Below, piece by piece: positions 1 through 6,202 of a stretch of 37,960 bases of DNA. This stretch comes from Clostridia bacterium (GTDB lineage Bacteria; Bacillota; Clostridia; Oscillospirales; Butyricicoccaceae). Each line of letters starts with the position of its first letter. The first letter of the stretch is position 1. The notes under the pieces are model-generated. The model made no database searches, was not told where the DNA came from, and saw only the letters and a program-made list of their open reading frames with translations. Made by a program: the position numbers and the translations under genes. Location of the stretch: NCBI GenBank assembly GCA_017559995.1, contig JAFYPP010000040.1, positions 1 to 37,960 on the forward strand, written 5' to 3'.

Positions 1-257
1 CACACCCACGCCAGAGACAGGCCGGCGTTGCCGGCGCTGGCGCAGATCACCGTGCCGCCGGGGGCAAGTTCGCCCCGGTCCAGGGCACCCTGCACCATTG
101 CCAAAGCCGCCCGGTCCTTCAGACTGCCGCCGGGGGAAAAACACTCCAGTTTTGCCAGAATCGGGGTCAAACAACCGCAGGCTTCGCTCAATCGGGAGAG
201 CCGCAAAACCGGCGTTTCGCCCACCAAATTAGTCAGGTTGTCCAAAATGTCAGCCAT
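1..257 (-). CDS. cysteine synthase-like PLP enzyme, N-terminal part (cut by window start)
   Basis: Only the first 85 codons are visible. The start is the ATG at 257, preceded by AAAGGAG at a good distance. The pattern LVGETPVLRL, then an AKLE-F-PGGSLKDRAALAM stretch, is that of the cysteine synthase/CBS family; Lys47 in SLKDR would be the PLP lysine. In this family the enzyme replaces the acetyl (or phospho) group of an activated serine with sulfide. The substrate loop that normally reads TSGNTG reads SAGNAG here (about residues 74-79), partly resembling the SAGNH loop of threonine/serine dehydratases, so the substrate is uncertain. It diverges from serC, suggesting a link to serine supply. 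Alternatives are a cysteate/beta-replacement enzyme or a dehydratase-like enzyme. The family call is firm, the exact function is not. Confidence 0.75.
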   Translation of the reverse strand, partial: MADILDNLTNLVGETPVLRLSRLSEACGCLTPILAKLECFSPGGSLKDRAALAMVQGALDRGELAPGGTVICASAGNAGLSLAWV

Positions 258-296
258 GATTTTGTGCTCCTTTCCGGTTAATTGCCAAATAATGGA

Positions 297-341
297 ATAA
301 TATGTGGGGTGCATTGGTGAAATATGCGAAAAATCACCAAT
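297..341. promoter_or_regulatory. inverted repeat and candidate operator between cysK-like gene and serC
   Basis: ATTGGTGA (313-320) and TCACCAAT (334-341) form a perfect 8-bp inverted repeat with a 13-bp AT-rich centre. It lies just upstream of a possible -10 for the leftward gene (TATTAT on the minus strand, 297-302), which lacks a good -35. This suggests an activator or repressor site controlling one or both divergent genes. No regulator gene is visible nearby. Confidence 0.45.
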
Positions 342-386
342 AAAACTCGCTGAAATGACGATTTTATCGTTTTTTACGAAAACCAA

Positions 387-415
387 TTGCGCCCGTTCTC
401 CTTTAATGATAGTAT
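387..415 (+). promoter_or_regulatory. candidate sigma-A promoter of the serC operon
   Basis: TTGCGC (387-392), 17-bp spacer, TAGTAT (410-415). Both boxes are imperfect, so activation may be needed. It leaves a leader of about 65 nt before serC. Confidence 0.4.
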
Positions 416-485
416 ATATTTAACGGAAAGACAAGGTTTTTCCGGGATTTGCGCTGTGAAATATTATAATTTGGAGGAGATACCA

Positions 486-1574
486 ATGAAATACGATCGT
501 ACTTACAATTTCTCTGCCGGCCCCGCCATGATGCCCGAAGCCGTGCTGGAGGAGATCCGCGATGAGATGATGAACTACCGTGGCAGCGGTATGTGCGTCA
601 TGGAGATGAGCCATCGTTCCAAGGTCTTTATGCAGATTGCCGAAGAGGCCGAAAAGGACCTGCGTGACCTGATGGGTATCCCCGAGAACTACAAGGTCAT
701 CTTCGTTCAGGGCGGCGGCACCCTGCAGTTCGCCATGGTGGCCATGAACCTGCTGAAGGACGGCACCGCCTGCTACGTGGAGACCGGTACCTGGTCCAAG
801 AAGGCCATTGCCGAGGCCAAGAAGTACGGCAAGGTGAAGGTCGTGGCTTCCTCCAAGGACAAGAACTACACTTACGTCCCCGACTGCTCCGATCTGGACA
901 TCCCCGAGGATTGCGATTACGTCTACATCTGCGAGAACGAGACCATCAACGGCACCACCTTCAACACCCTGCCCAACACCAAGGGCAAGATCCTGGTGTC
1001 CGACCAGTCCTCCATGTTCCTGTCCAAGCCCTGCAACGTCAGCGATTACGGCCTGATCTGGGCCGGTGTCCAGAAGAACGTCGGCCCCGCCGGTATGGCC
1101 GTGGTCATCATCCGCGAGGATCTGCTGCGTGAGGAACTGGATCCCAAGGCTCCCGTCTACATGAGCTACAAGATCCACGTGGACAACGACTCCATGTACA
1201 ACACCCCCAACACCTGGTCCATCTACTGCTGCGGCAAGGTCTTTAAGTACCTGAAGTCCATCGGCGGTCTGGAAGAGATGTTCAAGCGCAATCTGGAGAA
1301 GGCCACCATTCTGTACGGTTTCCTGGATTCTTCCGCCATGTTCAAGGCCACTGCCAATCCCGAGGACCGCTCTCTGATGAACGTCTGCTTCAACACCGGC
1401 TCCGACGAGCTGGATGCCGAGGTGGTCGCCGCTTCCAAGAAGGCCGGTTTTGACAACCTGAAGGGTCACCGTTCCACCGGCGGTCTGCGCGCCTCCATCT
1501 ACAATGCCATGCCCAAGGAGGGCGTTGAGGCTCTGGTCGCCTTCCTGAAGGACTTCGAAGCCAACCACAAGTAA
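486..1574 (+). CDS. serC: phosphoserine aminotransferase
   Basis: 362 aa, the normal length. SerC transfers the amino group of glutamate to 3-phosphohydroxypyruvate, giving O-phosphoserine (cytosolic, PLP-dependent). The N-terminus YNFSAGPAMMPEAVLEE is the SerC signature, with later family stretches VFVQGGGTLQFAM, SDQSSMFLS, a VQKNVGPAG segment carrying the PLP lysine, and GHRSTGGLRASIYN near the C-terminus (GHR phosphate-binding arginine). The start is the ATG at 486 because GGAGGAG lies just before it; an in-frame upstream ATG at 387 has no ribosome site and falls on the promoter. First gene of serC-serA-DUF1015. No serB-type phosphatase gene follows. Confidence 0.96.
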   Translation: MKYDRTYNFSAGPAMMPEAVLEEIRDEMMNYRGSGMCVMEMSHRSKVFMQIAEEAEKDLRDLMGIPENYKVIFVQGGGTLQFAMVAMNLLKDGTACYVETGTWSKKAIAEAKKYGKVKVVASSKDKNYTYVPDCSDLDIPEDCDYVYICENETINGTTFNTLPNTKGKILVSDQSSMFLSKPCNVSDYGLIWAGVQKNVGPAGMAVVIIREDLLREELDPKAPVYMSYKIHVDNDSMYNTPNTWSIYCCGKVFKYLKSIGGLEEMFKRNLEKATILYGFLDSSAMFKATANPEDRSLMNVCFNTGSDELDAEVVAASKKAGFDNLKGHRSTGGLRASIYNAMPKEGVEALVAFLKDFEANHK

Positions 1575-1585
1575 GCCGTAACACC

Positions 1586-1606
1586 GGGAGGGGCGCCGCC
1601 CCTCCC
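1586..1606 (+). other. strong intergenic hairpin between serC and serA
   Basis: A 9-bp perfect stem (GGGAGGGGC / GCCCCTCCC) closes a 3-nt loop 11 nt after the serC stop. No T-tract follows, so it is not a normal terminator. It more likely protects the serC mRNA 3' end or sets relative expression. Confidence 0.6.
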
Positions 1607-1612
1607 ATCCCA

Positions 1613-1636
1613 CACAATATTACGTCACAATATTAC
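1613..1636 (+). repeat. short tandem direct repeat before serA
   Basis: CACAATATTAC occurs twice, at 1613-1623 and 1626-1636 (13-bp period), between the hairpin and the serA ribosome site AAGGAAG. It could be a small duplication or a tandem protein/RNA binding site; no function is evident. Confidence 0.5.
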
Positions 1637-1658
1637 AGAGAAAAGGAAGTTTTATCAT

Positions 1659-2573
1659 ATGGCTCGCATTTTGATCACCGACGGTATGGACAAGTCCGCT
1701 ATTGCCAAGCTGCAGGAGCTGGGCCACGAGGTCGTGGAGCAGTTCTATGAGGCCGACGTGCTGGGCGAGGCCATGCGCGATTTCGACGCCATGGTCGTCC
1801 GCTCCAAGACCAAGGTCCGCGCTCCCCACATTGACGCTGCCAAGGGCTCCAAGATGAAGCTCATCATCCGCGGCGGCGTGGGTGTGGACAACATCGACGT
1901 CAAGTACGCCGAGGAGAACGGCATGACCGTCCGCAACACCCCCCGTGCCTCCTCCGCTTCCGTGGCCGAGTTGGCCCTGACCCATATGCTGGCCCTGTCC
2001 CGTTTCGTGGCCAGCGCCAACGTCACCATGCGTGAGGACAAGTGGGAGAAGGCCAAGTACGCCAAGGGCATGGAGATCGGCGGCAAGACCCTGGGCATCA
2101 TCGGCTTCGGCCGCATCGGCCAGGAGCTGGGCAAGATGGCCAAGGCTCTGGGCATGACCGTCATCGTCACCGGCCGTACCGTCAAGCCCGAGCTGGAAGC
2201 CGAGTTCGGCGTCAAGTACGTTTCCATGGACGAACTGCTGGAGAAGTCCGACTTCGTGTCCCTGCACACTCCCGCCCTGGGCGACAAGCCCCTGGTGGAT
2301 GCCGAGTTCCTGGCGAAGATGAAGCACGGCGCCATCCTGATCAACACCTCCCGCGGCAAGAACGTGGACGAGGCCGCTCTGCTGGATGCTCTGAACGGCG
2401 GCAAGCTGCGCGGCGCCGGTCTGGACGTCTGGTTCGAAGAGCCCACCGCCAACCACGACCTGTACTGCCATCCCGCCGTGTCCTGCACCCCCCACATCGG
2501 TGCCCAGACCGTGGAGGCCCAGCAGCGCATCGGCGCCGAGATCGTGGACATCATCGCCGGTTTCGCTTTCTAA
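1659..2573 (+). CDS. serA: D-3-phosphoglycerate dehydrogenase, short form (first copy)
   Basis: 304 aa, so the catalytic core without the C-terminal ACT/ASB regulatory domains. It oxidises 3-phosphoglycerate to 3-phosphohydroxypyruvate, the first step of serine synthesis. Visible: RGGVGVDNID (about 71-80), Rossmann loop GFGRIG (149-154), catalytic Arg232 in INTSRG, Glu261 in FEEP and His279 in PHIG. After the second Rossmann strand the usual acidic residue is missing: the sequence is VTGRT (Gly172-Arg173) instead of YDV. This resembles the NADPH-preferring human GRHPR (YTGRQ), so NADP may be preferred (inference). Start by AAGGAAG before ATG. It lies between serC and DUF1015 and has a paralog at 4190-5107. 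Confidence 0.92.
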   Translation: MARILITDGMDKSAIAKLQELGHEVVEQFYEADVLGEAMRDFDAMVVRSKTKVRAPHIDAAKGSKMKLIIRGGVGVDNIDVKYAEENGMTVRNTPRASSASVAELALTHMLALSRFVASANVTMREDKWEKAKYAKGMEIGGKTLGIIGFGRIGQELGKMAKALGMTVIVTGRTVKPELEAEFGVKYVSMDELLEKSDFVSLHTPALGDKPLVDAEFLAKMKHGAILINTSRGKNVDEAALLDALNGGKLRGAGLDVWFEEPTANHDLYCHPAVSCTPHIGAQTVEAQQRIGAEIVDIIAGFAF

Positions 2574-2584
2574 ATCACCCTTTC

Positions 2585-2609
2585 GCGGCAGAGCGCTGTG
2601 CTCTGCCGC
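2585..2609 (+). other. strong intergenic hairpin between serA and DUF1015 gene
   Basis: A 10-bp perfect stem (GCGGCAGAGC / GCTCTGCCGC) with a 5-nt loop begins 12 nt after the serA stop. No T-tract follows. It is the second non-terminator hairpin in this operon, so mRNA processing or stabilisation is likelier than termination. Confidence 0.6.
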
Positions 2610-2641
2610 ACCCTTATCTTATCAAGAAAGAGGTCATTCCC

Positions 2642-3889
2642 ATGAATAATAACGTGTTCCTGCCCGCTGACATCCTGCTGCCCAAGAACGCCGATATGTC
2701 CAAGTGGGCCGTCATCGCCTGCGACCAGTTCACCTCCGATCAGGAGTACTGGAACCGTGTCCGCGCCACTGCCGAAGGCAGCGTTTCCACCATCAACCTG
2801 ATCCTCCCCGAGGCCGAGCTGGGCACCGAAAAGGAAGCCGAGCACACCGCCCTCATCAACAAGACCATGGCCCAGTACATGGAAAACGGCGTGTTCGAGA
2901 CCTACGAGAACAGCCTGATCTACGTGGAGCGCACGCTGGAGAACGGCTCCATCCGTATGGGCCTGATGGGCATGGTGGATCTGGATGCCTATGACTACAG
3001 CGTGGGCGCTTCCTCCGCCATCCGTGCCACCGAGCGCACCGTCACCGAGCGCATTCCTCCCCGTCAGCGTGTCCGCCGCGACGCTCCCATCGAGCTGCCC
3101 CACATCCTGCTGCTGTGCGACGACCACGATAAGGTGCTCATCGAGCCCATCGCCGCCAAGAAGGACAGCTTCAAGGTGCTGTACGACTTCGACCTGATGG
3201 AGCAGGGCGGCCACATCACCGGCTGGCTGGTCCCTCAGGAGGAAGTGGAGAAGTTCAACGCCACCCTGGCCGACTATTCCGCCAACGTGGGCAGCAAGTA
3301 CGAGGGCCTGAAGGGCACGCCCGTTGTCTTCGCCGTGGGCGACGGCAACCACTCTCTGGCCACCGCCAAGAGCTGCTACGAGGAGCTGAAGAAGAACAAC
3401 CCCGGCGTGGATCTGTCCAACCATCCCGCCCGCTACGCTCTGGTGGAGCTGGAGAACATCCACGATCCCTCCCAGGAGTTCGAGCCCATCCACCGTGTGA
3501 TCTTTGAGACCGACACCGACAAGCTGCTGAAGGACATCGAAGAGAACATCTGCGCCGAAGGCGGCTATCCCGTCAAGTGGTACATCGGCGAAAAGTCCGG
3601 CACCGTCTATCTGGACCGCGCCAAGAGCGAGCTGGCCGTGGGCGTGCTGCAGGCCTATCTGGATGCCTGGCTGAAGGAGAACAAGGGCGAGATCGACTAC
3701 ATCCACGACGACGACGCTCTGATCGCTCTGGCCGCCAAGGAGAACGCCATCGGTTTCCTGGTCCCCGGTATGGAAAAGAGCCAGCTGTTCCGCGGCGTGG
3801 TGTCCGACGGCGTCCTGCCCCGCAAGACCTTCTCCATGGGTCACAGCCGCGAAAAGCGCTACTATCTGGAGAGCCGCAAGATCAAGTAA
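2642..3889 (+). CDS. DUF1015 family protein, candidate serine/phosphoserine enzyme
   Basis: 415 aa. The start is the ATG at 2642, after AAGAGG; a longer in-frame reading runs back through serA and is rejected. The family (PF06245) had no firm biochemical role that I recall. Visible blocks: KWAVIACDQFTSD near the start, IRATERTVTER (about 127-137), GDGNHSLATAK (233-243) and EPIHRVIF (281-288). The DGNHS block matches in position and style the DG-H-R loop that I recall from other DUF1015 members and from the ParB/Srx-fold free serine kinase SerK. Genes of this family repeatedly sit beside serA and serC. It is cytosolic, with no signal or membrane segment. Inferred role: phosphate transfer between serine/phosphoserine and a nucleotide, or a scaffold/regulator of serine synthesis. 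The family call is firm, the function is open. Confidence 0.85.
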   Translation: MNNNVFLPADILLPKNADMSKWAVIACDQFTSDQEYWNRVRATAEGSVSTINLILPEAELGTEKEAEHTALINKTMAQYMENGVFETYENSLIYVERTLENGSIRMGLMGMVDLDAYDYSVGASSAIRATERTVTERIPPRQRVRRDAPIELPHILLLCDDHDKVLIEPIAAKKDSFKVLYDFDLMEQGGHITGWLVPQEEVEKFNATLADYSANVGSKYEGLKGTPVVFAVGDGNHSLATAKSCYEELKKNNPGVDLSNHPARYALVELENIHDPSQEFEPIHRVIFETDTDKLLKDIEENICAEGGYPVKWYIGEKSGTVYLDRAKSELAVGVLQAYLDAWLKENKGEIDYIHDDDALIALAAKENAIGFLVPGMEKSQLFRGVVSDGVLPRKTFSMGHSREKRYYLESRKIK

Positions 3890-3900
3890 GCGTTTCTTCC

Positions 3901-3931
3901 AAAAGACACCCCTCCGCGGGGTGTCTTTTTT
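3901..3931 (+). terminator. rho-independent terminator of the serC operon
   Basis: GACACCCC / GGGGTGTC stem (extended by A-T pairs) with loop TCCGC, followed by six T. It closes serC-serA-DUF1015. The terminator at 15462-15497 has nearly the same stem and loop. Confidence 0.92.
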
Positions 3932-4102
3932 CTTTCCGATAATAAATCCAAATCGTCGAATTTCTTGATAAATTCAGCGAATTTAACAGTCTAAAGCACT
4001 AAAAACTGTGCAATATTCAAAAATACAACCAAAAACTGGTAAAAACAAAAGGGCGAATTGTTGAAAACAAACAAAAACAGGCGGAAAAATCAATGAAAAA
4101 TG

Positions 4103-4144
4103 CCACCTGCGGGATTTGCTTTTTCCCGCAAAAGGTGGTAAGAT
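4103..4144 (+). promoter_or_regulatory. promoter of second serA, with a dyad filling the spacer
   Basis: TTGCTT (4116-4121), 17-bp spacer, TAAGAT (4139-4144). A dyad overlaps it: CCACCTGCGGGA (4103-4114) against TCCCGC (4124-4129) plus AGGTGG (4133-4138), with three extra A in the right arm. The dyad covers the -35 and spacer and stops just before the -10, as an operator would. The upstream stretch 3938-4100 is AT-rich and shows nothing else. Confidence 0.5.
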
Positions 4145-4189
4145 GCCAAACAATCTTCCCAACAAACTTTTTCTGAAAGGGTGAACGAA

Positions 4190-5107
4190 ATGATCCGGGT
4201 TCTGGTCACAGACGGAATGGACAAGAATGCAATCGAACAGCTGAAATCGCAGGGTTTCCAGGTCTCAGAGCAGCATTACAGCTGCGAAGAACTGGGCACC
4301 GCCATGGCGCAGTACGACGCGCTGGTGGTACGCTCTGCCACACAGGTTCGATCTTGTCACATCGAGCAGGCCAAGCACTCGAATCTCAAGCTCATCGTTC
4401 GCGGCGGCGTAGGCGTGGATAACATCGACGTGGAGTATGCCGAAAAAAGCGGCATCGCCGTCCGCAATACCCCCCGGGCCTCCTCCCGTTCGGTGGCCGA
4501 ACTGGCCATGGCCCATATCTTCTCCTGCAGCCGCTTTATTTCCACGGCGGGCCACTCCATGAAGGAGGACAAGTGGGAAAAGAAGGCCTTCTCCCACGGC
4601 ATGGAGATCTTCGGCAAGACCCTGGGCATCATCGGCTTCGGCCGCATCGGCCAGGAGCTGGGCCGCATGGCCAAGGCCCTGGGCATGGAAGTGCTGGCCT
4701 ATGACGTCTTCCCCGTGCATTGTCTGGAAAAGGACATCGGCATGCGCTATGTGCCCCTGGAGGAGCTGCTGGAAAAGGCCGACATCATCTCGGTCCACGC
4801 CCCCGGTGTGGACGGTAAGCCCATCATCCGGGAGGACACCATCGCCCGCATGAAGGACCACGTCATCATCATCAACACCTCCCGCGGCAGCAACGTGGAC
4901 GAAGCTGCCCTGCTGGACGGCCTGAACAGCGGCAAGATCTGGGCCGCCGGTCTGGACGTGTATATGCAGGAACCCACCCCCAACCACGACCTGTACAGCC
5001 ACCCCCGGGTGTCCTGTACCCCCCACATCGGCGCGCAGACCGATGAGGCGCAACAAAAGGTCGGTGCCGAGGTGGCCCAGCTGATCGCCGATTTCTTTCA
5101 AAAATAA
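4190..5107 (+). CDS. D-3-phosphoglycerate dehydrogenase-like 2-hydroxyacid dehydrogenase (second copy)
   Basis: 305 aa, collinear with the 1659-2573 product without gaps and clearly a paralog. The ATG at 4190 is preferred over the GTG at 4181 because GAAAGG lies at the right distance only for the former. Catalytic Arg232 (INTSRG), Glu261 (MQEP) and His279 (PHIG) are kept, as is GFGRIG at 149-154. It retains the acidic residue after strand 2 (YDVF, Asp172), so NAD is expected, unlike the first copy. It has no ACT domain. It has its own promoter with an operator-like dyad and its own terminator, so it is controlled apart from the ser operon. It could be a second PGDH or act on a related hydroxyacid. 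Confidence 0.85.
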   Translation: MIRVLVTDGMDKNAIEQLKSQGFQVSEQHYSCEELGTAMAQYDALVVRSATQVRSCHIEQAKHSNLKLIVRGGVGVDNIDVEYAEKSGIAVRNTPRASSRSVAELAMAHIFSCSRFISTAGHSMKEDKWEKKAFSHGMEIFGKTLGIIGFGRIGQELGRMAKALGMEVLAYDVFPVHCLEKDIGMRYVPLEELLEKADIISVHAPGVDGKPIIREDTIARMKDHVIIINTSRGSNVDEAALLDGLNSGKIWAAGLDVYMQEPTPNHDLYSHPRVSCTPHIGAQTDEAQQKVGAEVAQLIADFFQK

Positions 5108-5112
5108 CCTCT

Positions 5113-5152
5113 GGGGCAGCCGAAAAAATCGGCTGCCCCTTGCTATTTTTTT
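5113..5152 (+). terminator. rho-independent terminator of second serA
   Basis: An 11-bp stem GGGGCAGCCGA / TCGGCTGCCCC with an AAAAA loop, followed by a T-rich tract ending in seven T. Confidence 0.93.
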
Positions 5153-5156
5153 GCTT

Positions 5157-5185
5157 TTGGCGTAATATGGAATGGTAAATATTCT
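5157..5185 (+). promoter_or_regulatory. candidate promoter of the dipeptidase/CapA operon
   Basis: TTGGCG (5157-5162), 17-bp spacer, TATTCT (5180-5185). It lies directly after the preceding terminator and about 20 nt before the dipeptidase ribosome site. Confidence 0.4.
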
Positions 5186-5206
5186 TTCATTTGGAGGATG
5201 CTTTTT

Positions 5207-6175
5207 ATGAAACCCATGAACATTTTCGACCTGCACTGTGATACCCTGATGCCCGTGTACATCGACGGCTACACCCTGAAGAACTGGACCGGCCACATCA
5301 ACCTGGAAAAGCTGCAGAAGGGCGGCTCCATGGTGCAGTGCTTTGCCATTTATATCCCCACCAACCGCTCTGCCGAGCGTCACGGTGTTCACGAAGGTCC
5401 CTATGAGTACTGGAAGGGCTGCGTCAACGCCTTTGACAAGGAAATGGCCGCTCACGCCGACGTGATCAGCCAGGTCCGCTGCATGGCCGACATCGAAAAG
5501 AACGTCAAGGAAGGCAAGCTGTCCGCCCTGCTGACCATCGAGAATGCCGCTCCCCTGGACGGCAAGATCGAGCGCGTGCAGGAGTTCTACGACCGCGGCG
5601 CCCGCATGATCGGCCTCACCTGGAACTATGAAAACTCCGTGGGCTATCCCTGCACCGACGACGCCGAGCAGCACATGCTGGGCCTGAAGCCCTTCGGTCT
5701 GGAAGTGGTGGCCAAGATGGATGAACTGGGCATGGTCATCGACACCAGCCACCTGTCCGAGGGCGGCTTCTGGGATGTTGTCAAGCACAGCAAGAATCCC
5801 TTCATGGCCAGCCATTCCTGCGCCCGTGCCCTGTGCGATCATCGCCGCAACCTCACCGACGAGCAGCTGAAGGCTCTGGCCAACAAGGGCGGCATCGTTG
5901 GCGTCAACTTCGAAAACAGCTTCCTGCGCAAGGGCTCCGAGACCACCGACGTTTCCGACATCGTCTGGCACATGAAGCACATGGCCAACGTGGGCGGCGT
6001 GGACATGGTGGCCCTGGGCTCCGACTTCGACGGCATCGGCGACAACCTGAACTTCCGTGACTTCGCCGGCCTGCCCCAGCTGGTGGACGCCATCGAAAAG
6101 GAATTCGGCGCCGCCGCCTGCGACAAGATCTGCCACGGCAACGCCCTGCGCCTGTTCAAGGACGTCATCGGCTAA
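5207..6175 (+). CDS. membrane dipeptidase (peptidase family M19)
   Basis: 322 aa, typical for bacterial M19. The start at 5207 (MKPMNIFDLHCDT) is chosen because GGAGG ends 9 nt upstream; an ATG at 5198 overlaps that site. The zinc-ligand set is visible: His10-x-Asp12 (LHCD), Glu112 (TIENA), His182 (TSHLS) and His203 (ASHS), plus Asp273 in GSDFDG. The family hydrolyses dipeptides, often with a D-residue at the C-terminal position. No signal peptide or anchor is seen, so it acts in the cytosol despite the family name. It is followed by two CapA-like genes with short gaps. This suggests a shared job on small or gamma/D-linked peptides (inference). Confidence 0.93.
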   Translation: MKPMNIFDLHCDTLMPVYIDGYTLKNWTGHINLEKLQKGGSMVQCFAIYIPTNRSAERHGVHEGPYEYWKGCVNAFDKEMAAHADVISQVRCMADIEKNVKEGKLSALLTIENAAPLDGKIERVQEFYDRGARMIGLTWNYENSVGYPCTDDAEQHMLGLKPFGLEVVAKMDELGMVIDTSHLSEGGFWDVVKHSKNPFMASHSCARALCDHRRNLTDEQLKALANKGGIVGVNFENSFLRKGSETTDVSDIVWHMKHMANVGGVDMVALGSDFDGIGDNLNFRDFAGLPQLVDAIEKEFGAAACDKICHGNALRLFKDVIG

Positions 6176-6202
6176 ACCGCAAACCAATAAGGAGTGGGAA
6201 CT

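Noticed and set aside
464..471. TATAAT just before the serC ribosome site as a promoter
   Set aside because: It lies only a few bases before the ribosome site, with no -35 at the right distance, so an RNA from it would lack a ribosome site.
258..485. T-box or riboswitch in the serC leader
   Set aside because: No T-box sequence, specifier loop or terminator/antiterminator pair can be drawn in the roughly 65-nt leader.
420..1613. Long minus-strand frame opposite serC, and similar ones opposite serA, DUF1015, PhoPR, the Na/Pi cotransporter and others
   Set aside because: Shadow frames of GC-rich genes; no ribosome sites and no family motifs.
2042..2641. Upstream extension of the DUF1015 frame into serA
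   Set aside because: It would overlap serA by over 500 nt in another frame; AAGAGG before the ATG at 2642 and the family N-terminus fix the start.
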